A stretch of 64,000 bases of DNA from Pseudodesulfovibrio hydrargyri (GTDB lineage: Bacteria; Desulfobacterota; Desulfovibrionia; Desulfovibrionales; Desulfovibrionaceae), in contig NZ_LKAQ01000004.1 of the NCBI RefSeq assembly GCF_001874525.1, positions 559,531 through 623,530 of the forward strand, given 5' to 3'. Shown here piece by piece: positions 8,542 to 17,041 of this stretch (positions are counted from its first letter, which is position 1; the number at the start of each line of letters is the position of its first letter). The translations under genes were made by a program, and so were the position numbers. The notes beneath the pieces are model-generated. The model was not told where the DNA came from. It did not search any database and saw nothing but the letters and a program-made list of their open reading frames with translations.

Positions 8542-8570
8542 ATTTTACCCTGTCCCGCCCAGCCCCGCAA
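8542..8570 (-). promoter_or_regulatory. Promoter of dinB, probably leaderless
   Basis: Minus strand: TTGCGG (8570-8565), 17-base spacer, TAAAAT (8547-8542), then seven bases to the ATG at 8534. The -35 half overlaps the edge of a repeat of family C. Confidence 0.55.
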
Positions 8571-8573
8571 GGG

Positions 8574-8660
8574 GATGCCTCCGGCGTCCAGAGGGGAAAC
8601 TTTTGGAAAAGTTTCCCCTCTGGACTCCCCTTCAAAACTTTTTATCGCCGCTTCGCGGGG
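8574..8660 (+). repeat. Palindromic intergenic repeat (family C)
   Basis: It begins GATGCCTCCGGCG and then forms a 19-base-pair stem (8586-8604 with 8607-8625). It ends with a CAAAACTTTTTAT run and a GCCGCTTCGCGG hairpin. It shares its borders with the copies at 21447, 44027 and 45611 (reversed), but the stem sequence is different. Confidence 0.75.
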
Positions 8661-8786
8661 AGGTAGCGCCACAATATGGGTATTTGTCCCACCGCGCTCC
8701 ACATGCCGTCATTCTTCTCCCAAAATGGAGCGAATCGGGTGCGCAGCACCCGACAGCGGCTCAGTCCCTCGTGCTTGGAATAGGCT

Positions 8787-8872
8787 TTGATTCGCCCCGT
8801 CCTGGGGCTCACCCCTTCGGGGCGTTGCGGAAGGACCGCAACATCCAAATCCGCTGTCCTGCGGATTTGTCG
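8787..8872 (+). repeat. Three-hairpin repeat (family A), copy 1
   Basis: It shares its start (TTGATTCGCCCCG) and its end (CAAATCCGCTGTCCTGCGG and on to TTTGTCG) with 42527-42610. Between them are a CCCC-TTC-GGGG hairpin and a second hairpin whose stem differs between copies: GTTGCGG/CCGCAAC here, GCGCCT/AGGCGC there. This copy runs straight into the family B element. Confidence 0.7.
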
Positions 8873-8974
8873 AGAGTGGGTCAGCTGTGCATTTTTCGAG
8901 GGACCGCCTGACTGCGGCGTACCCCAGTACGTGAGGATCAGGCGGTCCCTCGAGAGATGTGCAGATGGCCCGCT
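8872..8974 (+). repeat. Two-stem structured element (family B), copy 1
   Basis: Left flank GAGAGTGGGTCAGCTGTGCA, then a 16-base-pair outer stem (8896-8911 with 8938-8953). Next comes an internal loop, CTGCGG against TGAGGA, and an inner hairpin CGTAC-CCCA-GTACG (8918-8931). The right flank is ATGTGCAGATGGCCCGCT. The copy at 52008-52107 has the same plan with different stem bases. It could be a structured RNA or a REP-like DNA repeat. Confidence 0.75.
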
Positions 8975-8994
8975 CTCGGAAGCCGCCTATCGCG

Positions 8995-10374
8995 CTAGTT
9001 CTTCTGGCACGCAGTAACGAAGGCCTTCGCTATATCCGGATTGGAACCAAAATGAAGGTGTACGTACGACCCCAAAGTATTCCAGGTAACAAAGCCTTCC
9101 GGCACTTCAAGAGGGCCCTTGCGACCTGCCAGATCATAAACCGGATGCAGGTTTTCAGGGGGAGGGGTCTGGATGGAGGAGTAGTGGAACTCGTGTCCGC
9201 GCGCGAAGGTCCCCGTCGGGCCGAGCATGGTGGCCTCGCGGACCGTGACCTCGCGGTAGCCCAGGGCGCGGAACTTCTCGCCCATCTCGGCGCGCACCGG
9301 GTAGACCCCGGCCATGGCGTAGCGGCCCCGGCCGGTGACGATATCGTTCATGAGCAGCATGAACCCGCCGCATTCGGCGTAGACCGGGCGGCCGGACTCG
9401 CAGAACTCCTTGATCTCGCGGCGCATGCGCGTGTTCTGGCCGAGTTCGAAGGCGTACAGTTCGGGATAGCCCCCGCCGAGGTACAGCCCGTCCAGGTGCT
9501 CGGGCAGGCGGGTGTCGTTCAGGGGGGAGAATTCGACGAGACGCGCGCCCGCCTCGCGCAGCAGGCGGAGATTCTCCTCGTAGTAGAAGCAGAACGCGTT
9601 GTCGCGAGCCAGGCCGATGGTCACCTTGGGCAGTTGGGGCACGGGCTCGAACGGGGCCACGGCCTCCACCTCGGGCACGAAGTGCAGCAGCGCGTCCGGG
9701 TCGAGCCCGCTCTCCACCCAGTCGGCCAGCCGCTGATAGCGGTCCAGGTCCGGGCCGTCCTGATCCGGGGTGACCAGGCCGAGGTGGCGCGAAGGGGTGC
9801 TGATGTCCTCGTCGCGGCCGAGGCAGCCGAGCACGGGCACGTCGGGCACCAGGGTCATGGCCTCGCGCAGCAGTTCGGCGTGGGACGGACTGCCCACGCG
9901 GTTGAAGATCACCCCGGCGAGGGTCACCTCGGGGTCGAAATCCGCGTACCCGGCCACCAATGCGGCGGCGGACCGGGCCATGGACCGCGCGTCCACCACC
10001 AGGATGACGGGCAGGCCGAGGATCTTGGCCATCTGGGCCGTGGACCCGGCGTCGCCCGTGCCGGAGATGCCGTCGAACAGCCCCATGACCCCTTCGATCA
10101 CGGCCACGTCGCTGTCCGCCGCGTAACGGTTGAAGATGTCCTCGTTGGTGGACTCGCCGAGCATCCAGCCGTCCAGGTTGTGGCTGGGCACCGGGCGGCC
10201 GTCCCGGGCGCAGGCCAGGGCGTGATGTCCGGGGTCGATGAAGTCCGGCCCGCACTTGAACGGCTGGACCTTCAGCCCCCGGCGGGCCAGGGAGGCCATC
10301 AGCCCCAGGGAGATGGAGGTCTTGCCGCACCCGCTGTGCGTTCCGGCGATGACGAATGCCCTGACCGCGCCCAT
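8995..10374 (-). CDS. cbiA: Cobyrinate a,c-diamide synthase (CbiA/CobB type)
   Basis: A 459-residue ATP-dependent amidotransferase that converts the a and c carboxylates of cobyrinate (or its hydrogenobyrinate relative) to amides in corrinoid synthesis. The N-terminal dethiobiotin-synthetase-like domain starts with the P-loop GTHSGCGKT at residues 11-19. The C-terminal glutaminase domain has the Cys nucleophile in YAECGGFML near residue 330 and a late HEFHYS histidine. GGGAG stands before the ATG. The upstream TPR gene ends 13 bases away. No other cobalamin gene lies in the window. Confidence 0.92.
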   Translation of the reverse strand: MGAVRAFVIAGTHSGCGKTSISLGLMASLARRGLKVQPFKCGPDFIDPGHHALACARDGRPVPSHNLDGWMLGESTNEDIFNRYAADSDVAVIEGVMGLFDGISGTGDAGSTAQMAKILGLPVILVVDARSMARSAAALVAGYADFDPEVTLAGVIFNRVGSPSHAELLREAMTLVPDVPVLGCLGRDEDISTPSRHLGLVTPDQDGPDLDRYQRLADWVESGLDPDALLHFVPEVEAVAPFEPVPQLPKVTIGLARDNAFCFYYEENLRLLREAGARLVEFSPLNDTRLPEHLDGLYLGGGYPELYAFELGQNTRMRREIKEFCESGRPVYAECGGFMLLMNDIVTGRGRYAMAGVYPVRAEMGEKFRALGYREVTVREATMLGPTGTFARGHEFHYSSIQTPPPENLHPVYDLAGRKGPLEVPEGFVTWNTLGSYVHLHFGSNPDIAKAFVTACQKN

Positions 10375-10387
10375 GTCCGCTCCCGGC

Positions 10388-11122
10388 CTAGACCAGGCCC
10401 TTCTTGGTCAGATGGTTCATCATCTTGCGCCCTTCCTCGTGCTTGGGGGCCAGCTCCAGGCACTTGGCCAGGGCCTCGGCGCAGGCGGCCCAGTCCTGGC
10501 GCTCGAACTGGGCGCGGGCCAGGTTGTACCACAGGTTCTCGTCGTTGTTCGACAGGTCCAGGGCGCGGCGGTAGTAGTCCACGGCCTGGCCGAAGAGCTT
10601 CTTCTTGCGCAGGGCGATGCCGTACTCGTTGAACAGGTGCTTGTGGTCGTCGGAAAAGGCGGTATCCAGGCCGAGGATGCGGTCGAAAACCTTCTTGGCC
10701 TTTTCCTCCTCGTCCCGGGCCAGAAGGCACAGGCCGATGCCGAAGTTGGCGCGCACGTTCTGCTCGTCCAGGTTCAGGGCGTTGGCGTATTCGTACTCGG
10801 CCGTGAAATTCTCGCCGCGCTTGCGGAACTTGTCGCCGCGGGCCACGGACTTCTGAACCGAACGCAGGTTGCCGATCACCTCCTTGAAAAGCTGGGGCAT
10901 GGGCAGGTAGTCGGACAGCAGTTCGTCCTTGGTGATCAGCTCCACCGGCCCGAAGGGCACGTTCTTGCTGTTCAGTCCCTGAAGTTCGATTTTTTCGCCG
11001 TCCACTTCCCTGGCATAGTACATGGCCGTCTGCTCGACGCGGCGCGTCGTGGTGCCCGTGCCGATCTTGGCCTTGCGTTCTATGGAAAAGACGCCTTCGA
11101 TCAATCCTTGTTCACTCATCAT
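10388..11122 (-). CDS. TPR-repeat protein
   Basis: A 244-residue soluble protein. After an N-terminal region of about 95 residues without recognised motif it has at least three tetratricopeptide repeats (for example NLDEQNVRANFGIGLCLLA and LFGQAVDYYRRALDLSNND). These usually form a protein-binding scaffold. It has no signal peptide. Two consecutive ATGs at 11122 and 11119 are possible starts. The partner protein is unknown. It is followed closely by cbiA, but I see no functional link. Confidence 0.8.
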   Translation of the reverse strand: MMSEQGLIEGVFSIERKAKIGTGTTTRRVEQTAMYYAREVDGEKIELQGLNSKNVPFGPVELITKDELLSDYLPMPQLFKEVIGNLRSVQKSVARGDKFRKRGENFTAEYEYANALNLDEQNVRANFGIGLCLLARDEEEKAKKVFDRILGLDTAFSDDHKHLFNEYGIALRKKKLFGQAVDYYRRALDLSNNDENLWYNLARAQFERQDWAACAEALAKCLELAPKHEEGRKMMNHLTKKGLV

Positions 11123-11230
11123 TGTCTCGTTGTGGTCCGCTCGTTCTCGTCCGGTGTCTGGGGTTGGTTGAAATGGTCGGCCGCGTGCATCGTCTGACGA
11201 TACACCGGATCAGTCCCGATAGGAAGCGTT

Positions 11231-12577
11231 CTACCCGGCCGGGGGCTCCGGGGCCGGGGCCGCGCGCAGGACCAGGTATCCCGCGATGCCCGCGATCAGG
11301 GACGCGCCGAGCACGGCGGTCTTGGCCCCGGCGAGCAACCCCGGGGCGTGGCCGAAGGCCAGGGTGGCGATGAACAGGGACATGGTGAAGCCGATGCCGC
11401 CGAGCAGTCCGGCCCCGATGAAGTGCCTGAGTGTCACGCCGCGCGGGTAGCCTTCGGAAAAGTGGATGATGAACAGGACCATGAGCACGATGCCCAGAGG
11501 CTTGCCCAGGACCAGGCCGAGCGCCGTACCCAGGGCCGCCGGTACGGCCGGGGCCGGGATGCCGCCGCTTAAGCTCACGCCCGCGTTGGCCAGGGCGAAG
11601 ACCGGCATGACCACGTAGTCCACCAGGGGATGCAGTCCGTGTTCGAGGCGTTGCAGCGGGGTCTGGGCGCGGGTGGTGATGCGCTGCATGGACAGAAGGG
11701 CCGAGTGCATGTCCTGGTTGGTCAGGACCGATTCGTCCGGCCCGGCCGCCTCGCGGTAGTCGTCGATCAGCCGGGCGGCGTTGACTGAGTAGGCCCCGGC
11801 CTCGCACCGGGTGCGGGCCGGGATGGCGAAGGCCATGAGCACGCCGGCAACCGTGGAGTGGACCCCGGACTTGAGCACGAAGAACCACAGCAGGCAGCCG
11901 ACCAGGGCGTAGAAGACCGGGGTGCGCACGCCCATGCGGTTGGCGACGAAGGCCAGGACCAGACAGAGCGCGCCCAGGCCGAGCATGATCAGCGAGATGT
12001 CCGCCGTGTAGAACAGGGCGATGACCAAAATGGAGCCGATGTCGTCGACAATGGCCACGGCGGTCAGGAATATCTTGATCTGGTAGGGCACGCGGTCGCC
12101 GAGCAGGGCCAGGATGCCCAGGGCGAAGGCGATGTCCGTGGCCATGGGGATGCCCCAGCCAGCCATGGACGGCTCGCCCTGGTTGACCAGGGCGAAGAGG
12201 GACGCCGGCACGACCATGCCGCCGATGGCCGCGGCGAGGGGCAGCACGGCGTGGCTGCGGGTGGACAGCTCGCCGACCAGGAATTCGCGTTTGATCTCCA
12301 GGCCGACCACGAAGAAGAACAGGGCCATGAGCCCGTCGTTGACCCACAGGATGACCGGCTTGGACAGGGCGGCCCCGCCGAAGCCCACGGTGAACTCGGT
12401 GCCCCACAGGGCGTCGTAGGAATCGGCCCACGGGGAGTTGGCCCAGACGAGCGCGGCCAGGGCCCCGGCGATGAGCAGGATGCCGCTGGTGGATTTGGAC
12501 CGGAAGAACTCCTGGAACGGCATGAGCACCTGTTCGATGGGTTCCACTCCGCAGCTTATGAACCGGCGTATGGCCAT
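11231..12577 (-). CDS. nhaA: Na+/H+ antiporter NhaA
   Basis: A 448-residue inner-membrane antiporter exchanging protons for sodium. The hallmark aspartates are seen in GIPMATDIAFALGIL and AIVDDIGSILVIALF (the pair equal to D163/D164 of E. coli). About 11-12 hydrophobic segments are present. The ATG at 12577 has GGGGAG eight bases upstream. It stands 26 bases before the GGDEF-EAL gene on the same strand, so it may be co-transcribed with that unit. Confidence 0.95.
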   Translation of the reverse strand: MAIRRFISCGVEPIEQVLMPFQEFFRSKSTSGILLIAGALAALVWANSPWADSYDALWGTEFTVGFGGAALSKPVILWVNDGLMALFFFVVGLEIKREFLVGELSTRSHAVLPLAAAIGGMVVPASLFALVNQGEPSMAGWGIPMATDIAFALGILALLGDRVPYQIKIFLTAVAIVDDIGSILVIALFYTADISLIMLGLGALCLVLAFVANRMGVRTPVFYALVGCLLWFFVLKSGVHSTVAGVLMAFAIPARTRCEAGAYSVNAARLIDDYREAAGPDESVLTNQDMHSALLSMQRITTRAQTPLQRLEHGLHPLVDYVVMPVFALANAGVSLSGGIPAPAVPAALGTALGLVLGKPLGIVLMVLFIIHFSEGYPRGVTLRHFIGAGLLGGIGFTMSLFIATLAFGHAPGLLAGAKTAVLGASLIAGIAGYLVLRAAPAPEPPAG

Positions 12578-12603
12578 ATGGCGTCTCCCCGTTTGTGCGT
12601 GCG

Positions 12604-15186
12604 TCAACCGCGCCGCTGTCCCTCCAGGAGGTGGTCCACCTCGGACACGGTCAGCGGCTTGTAGAAGAAATACCCCTGCACGAACCGGCACCCCTCCCGT
12701 TCCAGGAAGCCGAGTTGGCCCGAGGTCTCCACGCCCTCGGCCACGATCTTGAGCCCCATGGACTCACCCAGGGAAAATACCGTGCGCACGATGGCCTGGC
12801 TGTCCGGGTCCTCGTCCACGGCGATGATGAAAGAGCGGTCCACCTTGACCACGTCGATGGGGAAGCGCTGGAGGTAGGACAGCGACGAGTAGCCCGTGCC
12901 GAAGTCGTCGATGCAGATGCGGATGCCGAGGTCCTTGAGCTGTTGCAGGATATCCTCGGCCACGGACGGGTTGTCCATGAGCGCGGACTCGGTGATCTCT
13001 ATGTTCAGGGAGTCGGCGGACAGTCCCGAGTCCTCCAGGGCGCGGGATATCTGCCCGGCCAGCATGGACTGGCCGAAATGCTTGCCCGAGATGTTGATGT
13101 TCACGGTCAGTTCGCTGCCCTTTGTCACCCCGGCCAGGGTCTGCCAGCGCCGGACCTGGGCGCAGGCCTCTTCCAGGACGAGGTTGTCGATGGCGTAGAT
13201 CAGGCCGGTGTCCTCGGCCAGGGAGATGAAATCGCTGGGCCCGATGATGCCGTGCTCCGGGTGACGCCAGCGGACCAGGGCCTCGAACCCGCAGACCTGC
13301 CGGGTGTCCAGCTCGACGATGGGCTGATAGACCACCTCGAACTCGCGCAGGTCCACGGCCCGGCGCAGGTCGGTCTCCAGCTCCATGAGCTGCAGGGCCT
13401 GGTCATGCATCTTGCGGTTGAAGACCTTGAAGCGCGACTTGCCCAGTTCCTTGGCCCGGTACATGGCCGTGTCCGCGTCGCGCAGCAGCGCCTCGGGCCG
13501 GTCGTAACCGTCGGTCTTGAGCACGATGCCCAGGGAGGCCGAGGTGAAGACCTCGTTGCCGCCTATGGTGAACGGCTGGCGCACGCCTTCGAGGATGCGC
13601 CGGGCGATGGCGATGGCGTCCTTGGGCGCGGATATCTCTTCCTGTAAAATGGCGAATTCGTCGCCCCCGAACCGGGCGATGGTGTCCACGGACCGGCCGC
13701 ACTGCTCGAGCACCCGCGCCACCCCGCGCAGCAGCTCGTCGCCCGCGTCGTGGCCGAGTGAATCGTTGACCACCTTGAAGCGGTCCAGGTCCATGTACAG
13801 GACCGCGAACATGTGCTTGCGCCGCCTGGAGCGCTCCATGGCCATGCGCAGGTGGTCCAGGAACAGGGCGCGGTTGGGCAGGCCGGTGAGCGGATCGTGG
13901 AAGGCCTGGCGCTTGAGCTGGTCCTCGGCCTTCTTGCGCATGGTGATGTCCTCGATGGACCCTTCGAAGCAGACGATGTTGCCCTGGGCGTCCACGATCT
14001 TGCGCGCGTTCTCCGCGACCCAGATGATCCGGCCGTCGCGCTTGCGCACCTTGGACACGAAATTCTTGACCTCGTTGCGTTCATCGATGAGGCGCAGGAA
14101 CTCCTTGCGCCGGTCCGGGTCCACGTACATCTGGGTGCCGATGTCGTAGATGGAGCTCATCAGGTCCTCGGGCGACTTGTAGCCGAGGATGCGCGCCAGC
14201 GCGGGGTTGGTGTCCTGGAACCGGCCCGAGTAGGAGGACTGGTAGATGCCCTCCACCGCGTTCTCGAAAATGGTCCTGTACTTCTTCTCGGCCTTGCGCA
14301 GGGCGTCGCCGATGACCTTGCGCTCGGCTATTTCGATCTTGAGCTGAGTGTTGGTGCGCATCAGCTCGCTGGTGCGCTCCTCGACCTTCTGCTTGAGGGC
14401 GTCGCGGGCCTCCTGCAGCTCGCGGGTCTTCTGCTTGACCCGGTCCTCCAGGCTGCCGACCAGCTCGGATATCTGTCCGGTCATGGCCTCCATGGCCTTG
14501 GCCAGCTGGCCGACCTCGTCGTTGGAGTTGATCTCGGGCACCTTGCCGAAGTCCTTGACCGCCACGCGGCCCGCGTACTCGGTCAGCTGGCGCAGGGGCT
14601 TGGAGATGTTGACCACGAACAGGAAGACGAGCAGGAGGCTGGCACCGAACAGGATGAGCATGACCACCTGCTGTTCGACCACGGCCTCGTGGATGTTCCG
14701 GTCGATGACCGCGTAGTCCATGCCGATGTGCACGTCCCCGGCCAGGCCGGACAGGATGGGGCTCGAGACGTGCAGATACCGTTTGCCGTCCAGGATCACG
14801 TCACGCAGGATGTGCTCCTCGCGGGTCTCCACCCGGGGAGTCTCGGCCACCATGCGCAGGATCCGGTCCGGGACGAACGGCACGAAGGTGTGGGCCAGGA
14901 CGTTGCCGTTCTCGTCGGCCACCAGCACGTAGGAGACCGCGCTGATCCCCAGGTACTGGTCGATGCGGGCCTGGAGCGCGCCCGCGTCCTTGCTCAGGAT
15001 GGTGGAGATGTCGGACTCGGCCACGGACCGGGCCAGGGCCAGGGCCTTGGACTCGTATTCGCGGGTCATCTCGTGCCGCAACCGGTTGGAGAAGGTCACC
15101 GAGGTGACCACCGCGACCATGCCGAAGATCACGACCATGAGCAGCAGCGGCTTGATGAACAGTTTGGAGGCCTTCATTTCCGCCAC
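12604..15186 (-). CDS. Membrane GGDEF-EAL protein with periplasmic sensor, HAMP and PAS
   Basis: An 860-residue c-di-GMP enzyme. Two membrane segments (about 12-30 and 175-200) flank a periplasmic domain, then come HAMP (about 200-250), a coiled coil, PAS/PAC (about 310-420), GGDEF and EAL. RFGGDEF near residue 508 is intact, with RSVD upstream matching the inhibitory site. The EAL domain keeps FEALVRW (about 635), NINISG, IEITES, IDDFGTGYS, VKVDRSF and VAEGVET, so both synthesis and hydrolysis look possible. Its start overlaps the upstream binding-protein gene by 13 bases, implying translational coupling and a probable ligand relay. Confidence 0.92.
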   Translation of the reverse strand: MAEMKASKLFIKPLLLMVVIFGMVAVVTSVTFSNRLRHEMTREYESKALALARSVAESDISTILSKDAGALQARIDQYLGISAVSYVLVADENGNVLAHTFVPFVPDRILRMVAETPRVETREEHILRDVILDGKRYLHVSSPILSGLAGDVHIGMDYAVIDRNIHEAVVEQQVVMLILFGASLLLVFLFVVNISKPLRQLTEYAGRVAVKDFGKVPEINSNDEVGQLAKAMEAMTGQISELVGSLEDRVKQKTRELQEARDALKQKVEERTSELMRTNTQLKIEIAERKVIGDALRKAEKKYRTIFENAVEGIYQSSYSGRFQDTNPALARILGYKSPEDLMSSIYDIGTQMYVDPDRRKEFLRLIDERNEVKNFVSKVRKRDGRIIWVAENARKIVDAQGNIVCFEGSIEDITMRKKAEDQLKRQAFHDPLTGLPNRALFLDHLRMAMERSRRRKHMFAVLYMDLDRFKVVNDSLGHDAGDELLRGVARVLEQCGRSVDTIARFGGDEFAILQEEISAPKDAIAIARRILEGVRQPFTIGGNEVFTSASLGIVLKTDGYDRPEALLRDADTAMYRAKELGKSRFKVFNRKMHDQALQLMELETDLRRAVDLREFEVVYQPIVELDTRQVCGFEALVRWRHPEHGIIGPSDFISLAEDTGLIYAIDNLVLEEACAQVRRWQTLAGVTKGSELTVNINISGKHFGQSMLAGQISRALEDSGLSADSLNIEITESALMDNPSVAEDILQQLKDLGIRICIDDFGTGYSSLSYLQRFPIDVVKVDRSFIIAVDEDPDSQAIVRTVFSLGESMGLKIVAEGVETSGQLGFLEREGCRFVQGYFFYKPLTVSEVDHLLEGQRRG

Positions 15187-16418
15187 CTCTCCCAGCTGTC
15201 CACGGCCCGGAACCGGCCTTCCCTGACCGTAGTCGGGTAGACGGCGTCGAGCCCCTGATGGCGGTCGGGGCCGAAATGCGCATCCACCCCGATGCCCAGG
15301 TCGAAGTCACGGATGGACTCCATGACCTCGGGGATGCGCTCACGCCGGGGATCGTCGCCCATGCGCCGGACCATCTCGCCCAGGAGCATGCCGTTCAGAA
15401 AGCCCTCGAAACTGACGAAGCTGTAGCGGCGCGGGGAATATTCCTCCCCGCCCGATGGCATGGCGCCCCCCTCGTAGTTGCCCATGATCTCGCGGTACAG
15501 GCGCACGCCGGGCAGGCCGGTCTCCTCGTAGCTCGGGACCACCTGGGACTGGATCAGGTCGGCCGTGTAGTCCCTGCCCGAGCGCTCGCTCTCACCCTTG
15601 AGTAGGTCGAGCATCTTGTCGCTGTCCGTGAAGGACAACCCGGCGATGGGCAGGCCGCATCCCGCATTGCGGGCGTCGCGGACAAAGGCCGCCTGGGCGG
15701 CGTAGGTTCCGACCACGACGATGGCGTCCACGCCCGCGGCCAGGAGATGCTGGACCTCAAAGGAAAAATCCCGCTCAAAGGCGGCCCCCCGGCGGTAGGC
15801 GGCCTCGGATGCTATGCGCAGTCCGTGGGCGGCCAGGGCGCGGCGCACGCCGTCCCAGCCGGTGCGGCCGTAGGCGTCGGATTGGTAGAAGACCCCGATG
15901 CGGCTCCGGCCCACGTCCAGCAGGCGGTTGACCAGGACCCTGGTCTCGTCGAAATAGGAGGCCCGCAGGTTGAAGACGTACCTGCCGAACGGCTCGTCGC
16001 GCAGGGGCTGCGCCCCGGTGAAGGGAAAAAGCATGTAGATGTGCCGGTCGCTGAACTTCTGCAGCAGGGGCAGGACGTGGGTGGCCGTGGGCGTACCCAC
16101 GTAGCCGGCCAGGGCGAAGACGTTGTCGCGGACGATGAAGTTGACCGTGTTCTGGAAGCAGGGGCCCGGGTTGTACCCGTCGTTGGCCGGCTCGACCCGG
16201 ATGGCCCATCCGCCCTCGCCCACATGGGCGTTGTAATAGTCGAGGTAGGCAGTCAGACCGCGGTAATACTCGATGCCCAGTTCGCCGTTGGCCCCGGTGA
16301 AGGCCGCGGACATGCCGAAGACCAACTCCCGCTCCCCCTGGGCCCTGGCCGGAACAAGGCCGAGCGTCAAGACGGCGAGCAGCGCAAGCAATGCGGCAAC
16401 GGGCGGTATTTTCCTCAT
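15174..16418 (-). CDS. Periplasmic ligand-binding protein (LivJ-like)
   Basis: A 414-residue protein with a Sec signal peptide (MRKIPPVAALLALLAVLTLG, cut after ARA) and a Peripla_BP_6 fold like leucine/branched-chain amino-acid receptors (LVFGMSAAFTGANGELGIEY at the mature start). No ABC permease or ATPase is nearby. The gene overlaps the GGDEF-EAL sensor by 13 bases, so it probably presents a ligand to that sensor and is not a transport component. The ATG at 16418 starts the signal peptide; an in-frame GTG at 16427 is possible. The ligand is unknown. Confidence 0.88.
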   Translation of the reverse strand: MRKIPPVAALLALLAVLTLGLVPARAQGERELVFGMSAAFTGANGELGIEYYRGLTAYLDYYNAHVGEGGWAIRVEPANDGYNPGPCFQNTVNFIVRDNVFALAGYVGTPTATHVLPLLQKFSDRHIYMLFPFTGAQPLRDEPFGRYVFNLRASYFDETRVLVNRLLDVGRSRIGVFYQSDAYGRTGWDGVRRALAAHGLRIASEAAYRRGAAFERDFSFEVQHLLAAGVDAIVVVGTYAAQAAFVRDARNAGCGLPIAGLSFTDSDKMLDLLKGESERSGRDYTADLIQSQVVPSYEETGLPGVRLYREIMGNYEGGAMPSGGEEYSPRRYSFVSFEGFLNGMLLGEMVRRMGDDPRRERIPEVMESIRDFDLGIGVDAHFGPDRHQGLDAVYPTTVREGRFRAVDSWERWRK

Positions 16419-16541
16419 TTTATCCACGGTTGAGTCATGCCATTCCTGGGGGGAAAGTGCAACCGCCGCGCGGAGTTCTCCGGCTCGTGAACGGACGGCG
16501 CGGAGCGCTCCGCAAGGGGATGAAGGCAGGGGGAAAAGGGG

Positions 16542-17021
16542 TTAGACGGCGTCCACGAACTCGCAGCGCAACCCGCCGTGATCGTCCACGTGGACCAGGG
16601 CCAGGGAGCCGTTCTCGCCCAGGGAGCCGGGGTTGACCAGCCGGACCCCGTCGACCACGGACCAGTCGCGGGCGTGGGTGTGGCCGTAGCAGACCAGGTC
16701 GTAGTCCGGCCCGAAGGCCCGGGCCACGGCGCTCGGCACCTGGGAGCGCGGACCCCAGCCGTGGGTCACGCCCACGGTCAGCCCGCCCACCCGCGCGGTG
16801 AGCATGGGCTCCAGCCGCTCGGCCAGCTCCGGGTCCCAGTCGCAGTTGCCGCGCACGCACAGAAAATTGTCGTGGCGCAGGAAGTAGGACCAGGCGGCCG
16901 TGGAGGTGATGTCACCGCAGTGGATCAACGCGTCGGACGGGCCGAGCCAGCGGTCGTACACGGCGTCAAGCCAGGAGGGCGGCGTACCCATATGGGTGTC
17001 CGAAATAACGGCGATCTGCAT
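16542..17021 (-). CDS. YfcE/MJ0936-type metallophosphodiesterase
   Basis: A 159-residue calcineurin-fold phosphoesterase. The metal ligands are clear: ISDTHMG at residues 6-12, HCGDIT near 35, RGNCDWD near 58, THGW near 87 and YGHTHARD near 112. Small proteins of this family hydrolyse simple phosphodiesters with Mn or Ni, and the natural substrate is usually unknown. It lies 20 bases after mlaA on the same strand and may ride on the Mla transcript. Confidence 0.88.
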   Translation of the reverse strand: MQIAVISDTHMGTPPSWLDAVYDRWLGPSDALIHCGDITSTAAWSYFLRHDNFLCVRGNCDWDPELAERLEPMLTARVGGLTVGVTHGWGPRSQVPSAVARAFGPDYDLVCYGHTHARDWSVVDGVRLVNPGSLGENGSLALVHVDDHGGLRCEFVDAV

Positions 17022-17041
17022 GGAAACGGGAAGGGGTGTGC

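Noticed and set aside
8642..9017. Short open frames in the 8541-8994 gap
   Set aside because: They translate the repeats of families A, B and C, have no ribosome-binding sites and change with the hairpin sequences.
16421..16460. Leaderless start at the GTG at 16427 for the binding-protein gene
   Set aside because: TTGCAC-17-CATGAC-6-GTG fits the spacing, but the -10 matches only half of the consensus, and the signal peptide starts better at the ATG at 16418. Kept only as an alternative.
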